64,000 nucleotides of DNA from positions 3,472,001 through 3,536,000 of the forward strand of contig NZ_CP038437.2 of assembly GCF_008329985.2 (NCBI RefSeq), read 5' to 3'. The number at the start of each line of letters is the position of its first letter. Position 1 is the first letter of the stretch. Below the pieces are notes generated by a model. It saw nothing but the letters and a program-made list of their open reading frames with translations. It was not told the DNA's origin and made no database searches. A program made the translations under genes and the position numbers. This stretch comes from Halomonas binhaiensis. GTDB lineage: Bacteria; Pseudomonadota; Gammaproteobacteria; Pseudomonadales; Halomonadaceae. This document shows, piece after piece, positions 34,257-42,771 of the stretch.

Positions 34257-34753
34257 ATCAACCTCCAGGGAATCGTTATCTCGGCAATGTGTTCGTCAAT
34301 CGCTCGCATAGTGTGACGTCATGTTTTTACCAAGGGTTCCCAACTTTCGTGTTACCAAGTGCAAGCAGGGTGCCTCCAAATGGCGACACTTCACTTATCA
34401 TTTTTCCCTGTCAATTCCATCACATGGAAACGTGATGCACTAAAAATGGGCGCTATCCCGACCATCTCTTTTCCTTCAATGAGAAAGCCAAATATATGCA
34501 GTACAGACAAAGTCTGTACTCACTGCCCATCCATGGAGAACGCTTCACAGTGTGCATGGAGGTAACGAAAGCCTGCCGGTCCCGGACAGATAAGCCGTAT
34601 AGAAAGTATGACTTTTCTCTTGGCAGCCAAGGGTTGGGCGCGCCATCATAGGCATCCTGATCCCTATCGGTTCACGGATGATAAAGCACGACTTTCATGG
34701 CTCAGGAACGATCATGACCAAGGAAAACTCATGACCAAGGAACAGGAACGCTC
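34257..34753. other. Intergenic region of about 500 bp
   Basis: It contains a perfect 9-bp hairpin AGTACAGAC-AAA-GTCTGTACT at 34500-34520 and a 17-bp tandem repeat near its right end. A 68-codon frame at 34359-34565 resembles nothing I know and is not called. A structured leader for the EamA gene is possible but I recognise no riboswitch class. Confidence 0.5.
34712..34745. repeat. Tandem repeat, 17-bp unit, 2 copies
   Basis: TCATGACCAAGGAA(A/C)A(C/G) at 34712 and 34729. A related CTCATGACACAGGA follows across the EamA start codon. Confidence 0.8.
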
Positions 34754-35656
34754 ATGACACAGGAGCACCGCCCCCCATTTCTGCTGGGCGCGATGCCCAT
34801 TCTCTTCGTTCTGCTATGGAGCACCGGGTTCATCGGGGCAAAGTTCGGCCTTCCTTATGCAGAGCCTTTCACCTTTCTTGCTCTGCGTGTACTGGCCACC
34901 ATCGCCATTCTAGTGCCCATGGTATTACTGATGCGCATGAAATGGCCCCAAGGCCCGCACCTGTGGGGACATGTCGCTGTCTCCGGCTGCCTGGTGCATG
35001 GTGCCTATCTGGGAGGGGTGTTCTATGGCATTTACCTTGGAATGCCTGCCGGCCTGGCATCACTTCTAGTGGGATTGCAGCCATTGGTCACTGCCGCTCT
35101 GGCGGGACCGCTACTGAATGAGCGCCTGTCAATATTGCAGTGGTCTGGACTGGTGCTCGGGCTGATGGGCGTCGTCCTGGTGTTGGGTGGCAAGATGGAT
35201 CTTACGGCCCTTTCCTTCCATGACTTTGGCTGGCCAGCACTGGCCTGTGTCATGGTCGCCCTGGCAGGCATCACCCTAGGTACGCTATATCAGAAGCGCT
35301 ACTGCACAGGTATGCCCTTGCTCGGAGGCACCATCGTGCAGTATCTCGGAGCGCTGGTCGTATTTGGACTCGGCAGTCTGTTGTTTGAGTCCCGCGAGAT
35401 CACCTGGTCAACGACCTTTGTCCTTACCCTGGCCTGGTTGGTCCTCGTGCTTTCCATCGCTGCCATCGTTCTGCTGATGCTGCTGATCAAGAGCGGAGAA
35501 GCCTCTCGGGTGGCCAGTCTTTTCTATCTCGTTCCTCCTGTCACCGCTCTGGAAGCCTGGTGGTTGTTCGATGAAAGTCTGCCACTCGCATCCCTCGCTG
35601 GCATGGCCCTCACGGTGATCGGCGTCGCCTTGACCGCCAAGGGAGCCCGGCGCTGA
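34754..35656 (+). CDS. EamA/DMT-family permease
   Basis: A 300-residue drug/metabolite transporter with ten helices in two EamA repeats. Visible features are LLWSTGFIGAKFGLPYAEPFTFLALRV in the first repeat, LASLLVGLQPLVTAALAGPLLNERL, and in the second VASLFYLVPPVTALEAWWLFDESL. Family members export amino acids or metabolites; the substrate is unknown. The ATG at 34754 lies in a run of near-repeated CTCATGAC sequences, so an upstream ATG in another frame is present but not used. It converges on eutC, and a strong hairpin separates them. Confidence 0.9.
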   Translation: MTQEHRPPFLLGAMPILFVLLWSTGFIGAKFGLPYAEPFTFLALRVLATIAILVPMVLLMRMKWPQGPHLWGHVAVSGCLVHGAYLGGVFYGIYLGMPAGLASLLVGLQPLVTAALAGPLLNERLSILQWSGLVLGLMGVVLVLGGKMDLTALSFHDFGWPALACVMVALAGITLGTLYQKRYCTGMPLLGGTIVQYLGALVVFGLGSLLFESREITWSTTFVLTLAWLVLVLSIAAIVLLMLLIKSGEASRVASLFYLVPPVTALEAWWLFDESLPLASLAGMALTVIGVALTAKGARR

Positions 35657-35660
35657 TTCA

Positions 35661-35693
35661 TCCACCGCCCTCGCCAGAGGTGAGGGCGGTGGG
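35661..35693. terminator. Hairpin between EamA and eutC
   Basis: CCACCGCCCTC (35662-35672) pairs with GAGGGCGGTGG (35682-35692). No T tract, but its place between convergent genes suggests a two-way terminator. Confidence 0.55.
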
Positions 35694-35761
35694 AACTGCA
35701 AGGATCGGAAGGCAGGAAAAGTGTCGTAAGGTAAGGAAAGCGCGGAAGGTCAGAAAAGGGC

Positions 35762-36721
35762 TCACTGTCCTGCAAGTCTCTCCAGGGCGAACCCTGCAAT
35801 GGCGGTATCCTGCACGCCGGTACCTGTCAGATCGCAGACCGTGATGTCGCTTTCCGAGCTTCTCACCTGCTCGCCCCGAGCAATCAACGCACCCAACTCA
35901 TGCACCACGAATGGCACGTCACTCTTGCCTGTCGCTGTCACGAAGGCCTTTAGCTCACCGTTATGCTCACTCTGGGCTCGAGTGTCACAGACGAAGGCAT
36001 CGGCCATGAGCATGACGCTTTCGTGCAGCTCGCGCTTGTCTGGTGCATCGGACCCCATGGCAGTGACGTGGACGCCTTCTGGAAGATCATCGGCATTCAG
36101 AATGGGACTCTGGGATGGCGTGGTGGTAACGATAATATCCGCATGGCGGCAGGCATCTGCCACACTTCCGTGAACATGGACCTCGAGCCCCTGATCACGC
36201 ATCGTTATGGCATAGTCTTGTGCGGCTGACTCACGCCGAGCCCATACATCTACCACCTGGATATCACGTACCAGACGCAGCGCCTCAATCTGCTTGACGG
36301 CCTGCTCTCCAGCACCGAGCACCGCAACCCGCCGGCTGTTCTCCCGGGACAGGTGCTTTGCCGAAATGGCGCCCGCCAGCGCCGTACGCACCATCGTCAA
36401 GTAGCCTTCATCAAACAGTACGGCATCCACCAGGCCAGTCTTGGCTGAAAACACCATCATCAATCCATTGAGGCTGGGCAGACCGAGCTTGGGGTTATCG
36501 AAAAAGCCGGGGCTGACCTTGATGGCAAAGCGCGAGTTGCCACGAATATGAGCCGTCTTGACGTCCACCTCACCATTGGACTCTTCAATGGCCATGGACA
36601 GGATCGGAGGTTGCACCACGTCGCCACGGCCGAGGGCGGCAAAGCCCTGCTCCACCGCATTCAGGGCATCCAGGTCGATGCTTACTGCTGCGGCAATCTG
36701 CTCACGTTGATAGAGCTGCAT
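35762..36721 (-). CDS. eutC: EutC, ornithine cyclodeaminase-family protein of hydroxyectoine use
   Basis: A 319-residue NAD-dependent protein of the ornithine cyclodeaminase/mu-crystallin family. The Rossmann motif VLGAGEQAVKQIEAL lies near residue 135, with VKVSPGFFDNP and the TGLVDAVLFDEGYLTMVRTALAGAISA block before it. Beside eutB and the doe genes it is best read as EutC, thought to act with EutB in turning hydroxyectoine breakdown products into diaminobutyrate. The ATG at 36721 has GGAGAC upstream and lies in a 16-bp tandem repeat. It is the last gene of the catabolic cluster. Confidence 0.88.
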   Translation of the reverse strand: MQLYQREQIAAAVSIDLDALNAVEQGFAALGRGDVVQPPILSMAIEESNGEVDVKTAHIRGNSRFAIKVSPGFFDNPKLGLPSLNGLMMVFSAKTGLVDAVLFDEGYLTMVRTALAGAISAKHLSRENSRRVAVLGAGEQAVKQIEALRLVRDIQVVDVWARRESAAQDYAITMRDQGLEVHVHGSVADACRHADIIVTTTPSQSPILNADDLPEGVHVTAMGSDAPDKRELHESVMLMADAFVCDTRAQSEHNGELKAFVTATGKSDVPFVVHELGALIARGEQVRSSESDITVCDLTGTGVQDTAIAGFALERLAGQ

Positions 36722-36747
36722 AGATGTCTCCCTGCATAGATACAGGC
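36716..36747. repeat. Tandem repeat, 16-bp unit, 2 copies, over the eutC start codon
   Basis: CTGCATAGATGTCTCC at 36716 and CTGCATAGATACAGGC at 36732 share their first ten bases exactly. On the minus strand both contain ATGCAG, but only the copy next to GGAGAC is the eutC start. Confidence 0.65.
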
Positions 36748-36770
36748 TATTGGACTATCAGTCTGCCGAG

Positions 36771-37784
36771 CTAGCGTTTGGCGAGCTGTCGAGCCTGGTC
36801 CAAGGTCTCCAATGAAACGCCATTACCGGACAGTACCAGCGCAACCTTCTGGCCCTTGATGTCGATCTGATGTTCTTCCAAGGCTGCCAGCCCAACTACT
36901 GCAGCACCTTCGACAAGCATTTTCTCTTGCTCCAGCATGTCGATCATGGCGTTGGCAATGGCGCTTTCTGACACCTGGAAATGATCGTCCATGACATCGC
37001 GTACCAGGGCAAAGGTACAACGGTTATCCAGGCCAATGCCGCCGCCCAGGGAATCACCCAGACTTTCGACTTCTTCCACTGCCACCGGGTGCCCTGCCGT
37101 GAGGCTTTCGAACATGGCCGCGCCGGCAGACAGGCTGACGCCGGTAACGTTCAACTGGGGGCGAATCGCCTTCAGCGCCGCGCCGGTCCCCCCCAGCAGC
37201 CCACCACCGGACAGTCCTAGAATGACACGGTCCAGGTCAGGCTGATCTTCCAGCAATTCCAGACCGATAGTGCCCTGCCCGGACGCAATCAGAGGGTCGT
37301 CGAATGGGGGGATCAGTGTCATGCCTTCTTCTTTCACCAGGCGCCTGGCTTCCTCGAAAGCATCATCCTGACTCTGACCAATTCTCGTGACAGTCGCCCC
37401 CAGGGCCTCGATAGCAGCCACCTTGTTGGCAGGCACCAGTGTGGAAAGACAGATTACTGCCGGGACTCCAAGGCGCGAAGCAGCATAGGCTACGGCCCGG
37501 CCATGATTACCGGTGGATGCGGTGGTCACCCCTTTGGCCAGAGCGTCGTGACCATGACGCTCGATCAATGCTGCAATCATGTTGGTCACGCCACGCAACT
37601 TGAAAGCCCCGGTCGGCTGGAGGTTCTCCAGCTTGAGGTACACCTCGGCAGCAAAGCGTTCCGACAAGGCGCGCGAGTGCCACAAGGGGGTCCGTGACAC
37701 CTGGCCCTTTATACGTGCTCGAGCATGGTATATCTCATCGAGCGTCACTCCGTGAGCCGCATCATGAATAGAAGCATGGGGCAT
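36771..37784 (-). CDS. eutB: EutB, PLP-dependent threonine dehydratase-like enzyme
   Basis: A 337-residue fold-type II PLP enzyme. The cofactor lysine is in PTGAFKLRGVTNM, substrate contacts in TASTGNHGRAVAYAA, and the phosphate-binding loop is LSGGGLLGGTG. It resembles biosynthetic threonine dehydratase but lacks the regulatory domain. In ectoine-degrading bacteria EutB is proposed to dehydrate the hydroxylated diaminobutyrate derived from hydroxyectoine, with EutC completing the conversion. The ATG at 37784 (MPHASIHDAAHG) has AAGGAG seven bases upstream. A hairpin separates it from doeD. Confidence 0.9.
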   Translation of the reverse strand: MPHASIHDAAHGVTLDEIYHARARIKGQVSRTPLWHSRALSERFAAEVYLKLENLQPTGAFKLRGVTNMIAALIERHGHDALAKGVTTASTGNHGRAVAYAASRLGVPAVICLSTLVPANKVAAIEALGATVTRIGQSQDDAFEEARRLVKEEGMTLIPPFDDPLIASGQGTIGLELLEDQPDLDRVILGLSGGGLLGGTGAALKAIRPQLNVTGVSLSAGAAMFESLTAGHPVAVEEVESLGDSLGGGIGLDNRCTFALVRDVMDDHFQVSESAIANAMIDMLEQEKMLVEGAAVVGLAALEEHQIDIKGQKVALVLSGNGVSLETLDQARQLAKR

Positions 37785-37829
37785 GATGTTCTCCTTGCTG
37801 CCACCTGACTCAGTACGTACAAACCTAGA

Positions 37830-37854
37830 GAGGCCGCCCCACAGGAGCGGCCTC
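37830..37854 (-). terminator. Hairpin between doeD and eutB
   Basis: GAGGCCGC and GCGGCCTC form an 8-bp stem with a 9-nt loop, without a T tract. It may be a partial terminator that lowers eutBC expression relative to doeD. Confidence 0.4.
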
Positions 37855-37874
37855 GTCAACATCACTTGATGGCA

Positions 37875-39287
37875 TCAAGCGGTCTGCAGGGCACCCTCAC
37901 GAACCAGTTCATCCGTGACCTTGTTCACCGCACGTTCGGCTCGGGCAACAATCTCGTCCACTTCGCCACGAGTCGTGATCAACGGCGGAGCAAAGCCAAG
38001 GATATCGCCCTGAGGCATGGCGCGGACAATCAGGTTCTCTTCCAGAGCCGCTGCGGAGATACGCGGTCCAACCTTGAGGCTGGCGTCGAAGTGACGACGC
38101 GCCTCTGGCTCTGGGGAGAATTCCAGCGCTGCCAGCATGCCGATACCACGAGCCTGGCCGACAATGGGGTGGTCACCGAACACATCCTGCATACGCTGCT
38201 GCAGGTAGGCACCGGTATCACGAGCATTTTCGGTCAGCTTTTCACGCTCGATGATGGCCAGGTTAGCCAGTGCTGCGGCACAGCCCAGGGCATGGCCAGA
38301 ATAGGTCCAGCCATGGCCGATGGGACCGAGCTCACTGGTACCCTGCTCCAGCACCTTCCACACACGATCGCCGACAATGACGCCGGACAGCGGCTGGTAG
38401 GCGCTGGTCAGGCCCTTGGCAATGGTGATCAGGTCCGGCTTGATACCGAACAGATGGCTACCGAAGTCAGCACCGATACGGCCGAAACCACATACCACCT
38501 CATCGGCAATCAGCAGGACATCGTACTTGTCCAGTACCGCCTGGATGGCACTCCAGTAGCCTTCAGGCGGCGGCACGATACCACCGGTACCCAGCACCGG
38601 TTCACCGATGAAGGCCGCAACGGTATCCGGCCCTTCGGCGAGGATCATTTCTTCCAGCTTGGTGGCGCAGTAGGCAGAGAATTCCTGCTCGCTCATACCA
38701 TGCTGCTCCGCGGCGCGATGGTAATAATAAGGCGCCTCGGTGTGCAGGATACCCGCCATAGGCAGGTCAAACTGGTCATGGAAGGCCTTGAGTCCTGTCA
38801 GGGAACCCGTCGCCAGACCAGAACCATGGTAGCCACGCTGACGGGAGATGACCTTCTTCTTCTGCGGGCGGCCAAGCACGTTATTGTAGTAACGCACCAG
38901 CTTGAGCTGGGTCTCGTTTGCGTCACTGCCGCCGAGGCCGTAGTAGACCTTGGACATGCCGGGGCCTGCCAGCTTGAGAATCTGCTCGGACAGAGCGATC
39001 TGCGGCTCGTTGGAGTGGCCTACATAAGTGTGGTAGTAGGACATTTCCAGAGCCTGCTGATAGATCGCTTCGGCCACTTCGGTGCGGCCATAGCCGATGT
39101 TCACGCAGTACAACCCGGCAAATCCATCAATGAACTCGCGGCCATCCTTGTCCACGATGCTGATGCCCTTGCCACCGGTGATGACACGACCAGGCGCATC
39201 ACCATGGGCAAAGTCACGCAAGTGGGTAGAGGCATGAAAGGTGACCTTGCGGTCGCGCTCGATCAGTTCCTGATGGATGTTGCTCAT
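37875..39287 (-). CDS. doeD: Diaminobutyrate aminotransferase of ectoine catabolism
   Basis: A class III PLP aminotransferase of 470 residues. The Schiff-base lysine is in LITIAKGLTSAYQPLSG, the aspartate for the pyridine nitrogen in LLIADEVVCGFGRIG, and GSDANETQLKLVRYYNN is the family block. In Halomonas elongata DoeD converts L-2,4-diaminobutyrate to aspartate semialdehyde, which DoeC oxidises. ATG at 39287 has GGAAGAG upstream. It lies 188 bp after doeC, and that gap is filled by a 16-bp tandem repeat. Confidence 0.93.
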   Translation of the reverse strand: MSNIHQELIERDRKVTFHASTHLRDFAHGDAPGRVITGGKGISIVDKDGREFIDGFAGLYCVNIGYGRTEVAEAIYQQALEMSYYHTYVGHSNEPQIALSEQILKLAGPGMSKVYYGLGGSDANETQLKLVRYYNNVLGRPQKKKVISRQRGYHGSGLATGSLTGLKAFHDQFDLPMAGILHTEAPYYYHRAAEQHGMSEQEFSAYCATKLEEMILAEGPDTVAAFIGEPVLGTGGIVPPPEGYWSAIQAVLDKYDVLLIADEVVCGFGRIGADFGSHLFGIKPDLITIAKGLTSAYQPLSGVIVGDRVWKVLEQGTSELGPIGHGWTYSGHALGCAAALANLAIIEREKLTENARDTGAYLQQRMQDVFGDHPIVGQARGIGMLAALEFSPEPEARRHFDASLKVGPRISAAALEENLIVRAMPQGDILGFAPPLITTRGEVDEIVARAERAVNKVTDELVREGALQTA

Positions 39288-39360
39288 ATCGACTCTTCCT
39301 TTTTCCGTGGCTCACTGGCAGCCTGCCAGCGAGTTCATGTTTGCGATCTTGTCTATCTCT

Positions 39361-39450
39361 TGATTCAACTGAATCTGATTCAACTGCCATCTATTTCAAC
39401 TGCTGTCTGATTCAGTTGATGTCTGACCCAACTGATACCTGACTCCGCCG
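39361..39450. repeat. Tandem repeat, 16-bp unit, about 5 copies
   Basis: Four units of TCTGATTCAACTGNNN type start at 39375, 39391, 39407 and 39423, with partial copies at both ends. They fill most of the doeC-doeD gap. Confidence 0.9.
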
Positions 39451-39475
39451 AAATATCATTCAGCGGAGCCCCCGT

Positions 39476-40945
39476 TCAGCTGCCAGAAACTGATGCCAAC
39501 CCACCCAGACAGTAGTACTTGGTTTCCAGGTACTCGTCGATACCCGTCGTGCCACCTTCCCGGCCCAGACCGGACTGCTTGACGCCACCAAAAGGCACGG
39601 GGGGTCCGGTCATCTTCACGGAATTCACCGATACCATGCCAAACTCGAGGCCTCGCAGCAGTTTCCAGATACGACGGATGTCATGGGTATAGACGTAGGC
39701 CGCCAACCCATACTCGGTATCATTGGCCAGCCGGATGACTTCATCTTCATCCGCATATGCCGTGATGCCAGCAACCGGGGAAAAACATTCTTCACGCCAC
39801 ACCCGCATTTTCGGGGTGACACCAGTAAAAAGCGTTGGCATGCAGAAATTTTCACCTGGAGCCTTCGCCTGATCACCACCGATCATGCTGGCTCCCTTGG
39901 AGAGCGCATCATCAATGATGCCAAGGGCATTCTCTACGGCACGACGGTGAATCAGTGGCCCCAGATCGGTCCCTTCTTCCAGCCCGTCACCGACCTTGAG
40001 TTCCAGCATGCGTGCAGCAAAATGCTCGACGAAGTCATCATGAATCGACTCGTGCACCAGGATGCGGTTCGCCGCCAGGCAGTCCTGTCCGGATGTCTGG
40101 AACTTGGCTGCCACCGCCGCTTCGGCGGCATCCTTCGGATCCATGTCCGGGCCAACGATGAAAGGCGCATTACCGCCAAGCTCCATGGACACACGCTTGA
40201 CCGTGGCCGCAGATTGCTCAAGCAGCAGTCGTCCTACCCGGGTAGAACCGGTAAAGGACAGTGCCTTGATCCTTTCCTCGGCACACAGCAGGCTTGAAAC
40301 TTCCGCGGCTTCGCCCAGCACGACATTGAAAATGCCGGCAGGAATACCTGCGCGCTCGGCAAGCTCTGCCAGGGCCAGGGCGGAGAATGGCGTCTCGTTG
40401 GCAGGTTTGACGATGACCGGGCATCCTGCCGCCAGGGCTGCCGCCGCCTTGCGCGTGATCATCGCCAGAGGGAAATTCCAGGGCGTGATCAGCAGAGCGA
40501 TTCCCACTGGCTCCTTGATGGTGCCGAGTGCCGCATTGGGAATGTGGCTGGGCATGGTCTCGCCAAGGGCACGCTTGCCCTCCTCGGCAAACCAGCGCAC
40601 AAAACTGGCGCCATAGTCCACCTCGCCGCGGGCATCCGCCAGCGACTTGCCCTGCTCATGGGTCATGATCTGAGCCAGATCCTCACGATGGGCCAGCATC
40701 AGATCATGCCAGGCCATCAGGTACTCGTATCGCTCGTCGGCACGCAATGCACGCCAGGCAGCAAAGGCCACATCCGCAGCGTCTACGCAAGCTCGAATCT
40801 GATGGGCCTCAAGCAGGGGGATATGACCAATGACCTTGCCATTGGCCGGATTGACGACCGGCGCTTCCCTGCCGCCATCAGCGTGGGTCCATCTGCCATC
40901 GACGTATGCGTACTGACGAAACAGCCGCGGATCATTGAGCTTCAT
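39476..40945 (-). CDS. doeC: Aspartate-semialdehyde dehydrogenase of ectoine catabolism
   Basis: An NAD(P)-dependent aldehyde dehydrogenase of 489 residues, close in pattern to succinate-semialdehyde dehydrogenase. ITPWNFPLAMITRK, SFTGSTRVGRLL, the general-base glutamate in VSMELGGNAPFIV and the catalytic cysteine in TSGQDCLAANR are all present. In this cluster it is DoeC, which oxidises aspartate semialdehyde to aspartate as the last step of ectoine breakdown. ATG at 40945 has AGGAGG eight bases upstream; the longer frame from 40981 has no support. A 306-bp gap with a hairpin separates it from doeX, so it may have its own promoter. Confidence 0.92.
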   Translation of the reverse strand: MKLNDPRLFRQYAYVDGRWTHADGGREAPVVNPANGKVIGHIPLLEAHQIRACVDAADVAFAAWRALRADERYEYLMAWHDLMLAHREDLAQIMTHEQGKSLADARGEVDYGASFVRWFAEEGKRALGETMPSHIPNAALGTIKEPVGIALLITPWNFPLAMITRKAAAALAAGCPVIVKPANETPFSALALAELAERAGIPAGIFNVVLGEAAEVSSLLCAEERIKALSFTGSTRVGRLLLEQSAATVKRVSMELGGNAPFIVGPDMDPKDAAEAAVAAKFQTSGQDCLAANRILVHESIHDDFVEHFAARMLELKVGDGLEEGTDLGPLIHRRAVENALGIIDDALSKGASMIGGDQAKAPGENFCMPTLFTGVTPKMRVWREECFSPVAGITAYADEDEVIRLANDTEYGLAAYVYTHDIRRIWKLLRGLEFGMVSVNSVKMTGPPVPFGGVKQSGLGREGGTTGIDEYLETKYYCLGGLASVSGS

Positions 40946-41251
40946 CACAGCACCTCCTGACCACCTGGGCATCCGGCCCATAAAAAAGAATGATCGACGG
41001 CCCAGGAGATCCTCCGCAACCAGTCGATACCTTTATATTTTCTATGCCTTCATGCTAAGGGAGATGCGGGATAAGGACTTTTTGAACCAGCAGAAAGTAA
41101 AGGGTGTTTTTTTTGTTGCCTGCAAAGAAGTTAGATTTTTTTCTGGTGCCAGAGTATGAAGCAGGCCTCCAGCCGGACAACCCAACTGGAGGCCTGTAAA
41201 TTCAAGAAAAATCCTCGACTCAAGGAGAATCACTGGTTCGAGGGCTTCGAT
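40946..41251. other. doeX-doeC intergenic region
   Basis: 306 bp, AT-rich in the middle with two runs of seven to eight T around 41107-41145, and a hairpin at its left-of-doeX end. No gene is supported. It probably holds the end of the doeABX transcript and a promoter for doeCD. Confidence 0.5.
41162..41196 (-). terminator. Hairpin downstream of doeX
   Basis: CAGGCCTCCAG (41162-41172) and CTGGAGGCCTG (41186-41196) form a perfect 11-bp stem. No T tract follows immediately on the minus strand. Confidence 0.55.
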
Positions 41252-41743
41252 TCAGGGAGCCTCGGTTCTGGGCGCCAGGTCTTCGACATCAAATCCCTGG
41301 CGCGGGGCCTTGACCGTCTTGGTGACGATGTAAGTGAAGTAACGTTCGATATCGGCATCAGAAGTCAGCCAGTTGTCTATCAGACGTTGATAGGCATCAA
41401 TGGACTCAGCCTCAATCTTGATCAGGTAGTCGACACCGCCGCCTACCGCCACACACTCGGCGACAGCGTCAGTCGACTGAACCAAGGCTTCGAAACGCTG
41501 GAAGCTTTCAGCATTGTGCTGTTTCAACTCGACCTGCATCCACACCGGTGTCCGGTGCACCAGGACTCGAGGGTTGATCCGGGCACTGTAGCCTTCGATG
41601 ATGCCTGCCTGCTCCAGGCGACGAACCCTCTCCCAGCAGGGACTCACTGAGAGATTGATGGACTCGGCCAGGCGCGATTTGGTGATGCGCCCATCCCGGG
41701 ACAGAATCGAAAGTATCTTGAGGTCGTATCGGTCGAGTTTCAT
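41252..41743 (-). CDS. doeX: DoeX, Lrp/AsnC-family regulator
   Basis: A 163-residue Lrp/AsnC regulator. The helix-turn-helix lies at about residues 3-55 (LDRYDLKILSILSRDGRITKSRLAESINLSVSPCWERVRRLEQAGII), followed by the ligand-binding RAM domain (residues about 65-145). In Halomonas elongata DoeX binds the promoter region of the doe genes. Here it follows doeB by seven bases and is part of the doeABX operon. Together with the MocR-type regulator upstream, the cluster has two different regulators. Confidence 0.92.
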   Translation of the reverse strand: MKLDRYDLKILSILSRDGRITKSRLAESINLSVSPCWERVRRLEQAGIIEGYSARINPRVLVHRTPVWMQVELKQHNAESFQRFEALVQSTDAVAECVAVGGGVDYLIKIEAESIDAYQRLIDNWLTSDADIERYFTYIVTKTVKAPRQGFDVEDLAPRTEAP

Positions 41744-41750
41744 GACAAGA

Positions 41751-42761
41751 TCAGTCCAGAGAGTCCACCACCTCGGCGATCACCGCGATGGTGTCCCCCA
41801 TATTGACCTGGGCTGGAAAGCGTCGGGCAGCCAGCAGGCCATCACGTTGGGCTCGGTATTCCACCGGGACCGCTCCGCTGCGATTCATGTCATAGACCCG
41901 GGCAATCACATCACCTGTCTTGACTTCATCACCCAGCGACAGGGTCAGTTCCAGCAGGCCGGCATGCTCACTCTGCACATAACAGCTGGCGTCCGGCATA
42001 TCCAGATAGACCTGTTTCTCGGGTAGCGTGAGTTCACCCTTCTTGAGGCCGAAATGGATCAGGAAATTGTCGATACCACGCTCGGTGAGAGCAATGCTCT
42101 CCGGTGTCGAGGTACCACCGCCCCCCAGTTCGGTGGCAACGAAGACCTTACCCTGACGCTCCACCGCTGTATCAAACAGCGCTTCTGCATCCAGCTCGAA
42201 CATCACCATGGCATAAGGAGCACCAAATGCCTTGGCTCCCTGCAATGCCTGGTGCTGCTGGTCCTTGTCTTCCAGTACATGAGAGGCCGCGAAAGGAATG
42301 ATATCCAGGGTGCGACCACCAGAATGCAGGTCCAGCACAACATCTACCATGGGCACCAGCTCACGGGTGAAATAGTCAGCGATCTTCTCGGTCACGCTGC
42401 CATCCGGGTCACCAGGGAAGCTACGATTGAGGTTGCCACCATCCATTGGCGAAGTACGTCGACCAGCATGGGCTGCCGGCGTATTCATCATCGGCACAAT
42501 GATCACCCGGCCATGTACATCTTCGGCCTTCAATGAACAGGCTAGCTTCTGGAGCGCAGTAATGCCTTCATATTCATCACCATGATTACCACCCGTGATC
42601 AATGCCGTGGGACCCTCGCCATTGCTGACCACCGTGACGGGAATCATCACAGCACCCCAGGCAGATTCATCGTTGGAAATCGGCAGCTTCAGAAAACCGT
42701 GCTGCACGCCTTGGGCATCGAAGTCAACGGTGGCCGAGATTGGGCTCTTGCGCTTGCTCAT
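41751..42761 (-). CDS. doeB: N-acetyl-diaminobutyrate deacetylase
   Basis: A zinc-dependent amidohydrolase of the aspartoacylase/succinylglutamate desuccinylase family, 336 residues. Zinc ligands are seen in GGNHGDEYEG and VLDLHSGG, and MDGGNLNRSFPG is a family block. DoeB removes acetate from N-alpha-acetyl-diaminobutyrate made by DoeA. ATG at 42761 (MSKRKSPIS) has GGAG five bases upstream and avoids a long overlap; the frame extends to 42782. It lies ten bases after doeA in the same operon. Confidence 0.93.
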   Translation of the reverse strand: MSKRKSPISATVDFDAQGVQHGFLKLPISNDESAWGAVMIPVTVVSNGEGPTALITGGNHGDEYEGITALQKLACSLKAEDVHGRVIIVPMMNTPAAHAGRRTSPMDGGNLNRSFPGDPDGSVTEKIADYFTRELVPMVDVVLDLHSGGRTLDIIPFAASHVLEDKDQQHQALQGAKAFGAPYAMVMFELDAEALFDTAVERQGKVFVATELGGGGTSTPESIALTERGIDNFLIHFGLKKGELTLPEKQVYLDMPDASCYVQSEHAGLLELTLSLGDEVKTGDVIARVYDMNRSGAVPVEYRAQRDGLLAARRFPAQVNMGDTIAVIAEVVDSLD

Positions 42762-42771
42762 GGTGTCTCCA

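Noticed and set aside
34500..34520. Riboswitch leader of the EamA gene
   Set aside because: Only one short hairpin with a 3-nt loop, more than 200 bp from the gene. No known aptamer consensus is visible.
34359..34565. 68-codon plus-strand frame in the gap before the EamA gene
   Set aside because: GTG start without a ribosome site, no recognisable domain and composition unlike the surrounding genes.
37866..39410. 514-codon plus-strand frame opposite doeD
   Set aside because: It is antisense to a clear class III aminotransferase and has no domain of its own.
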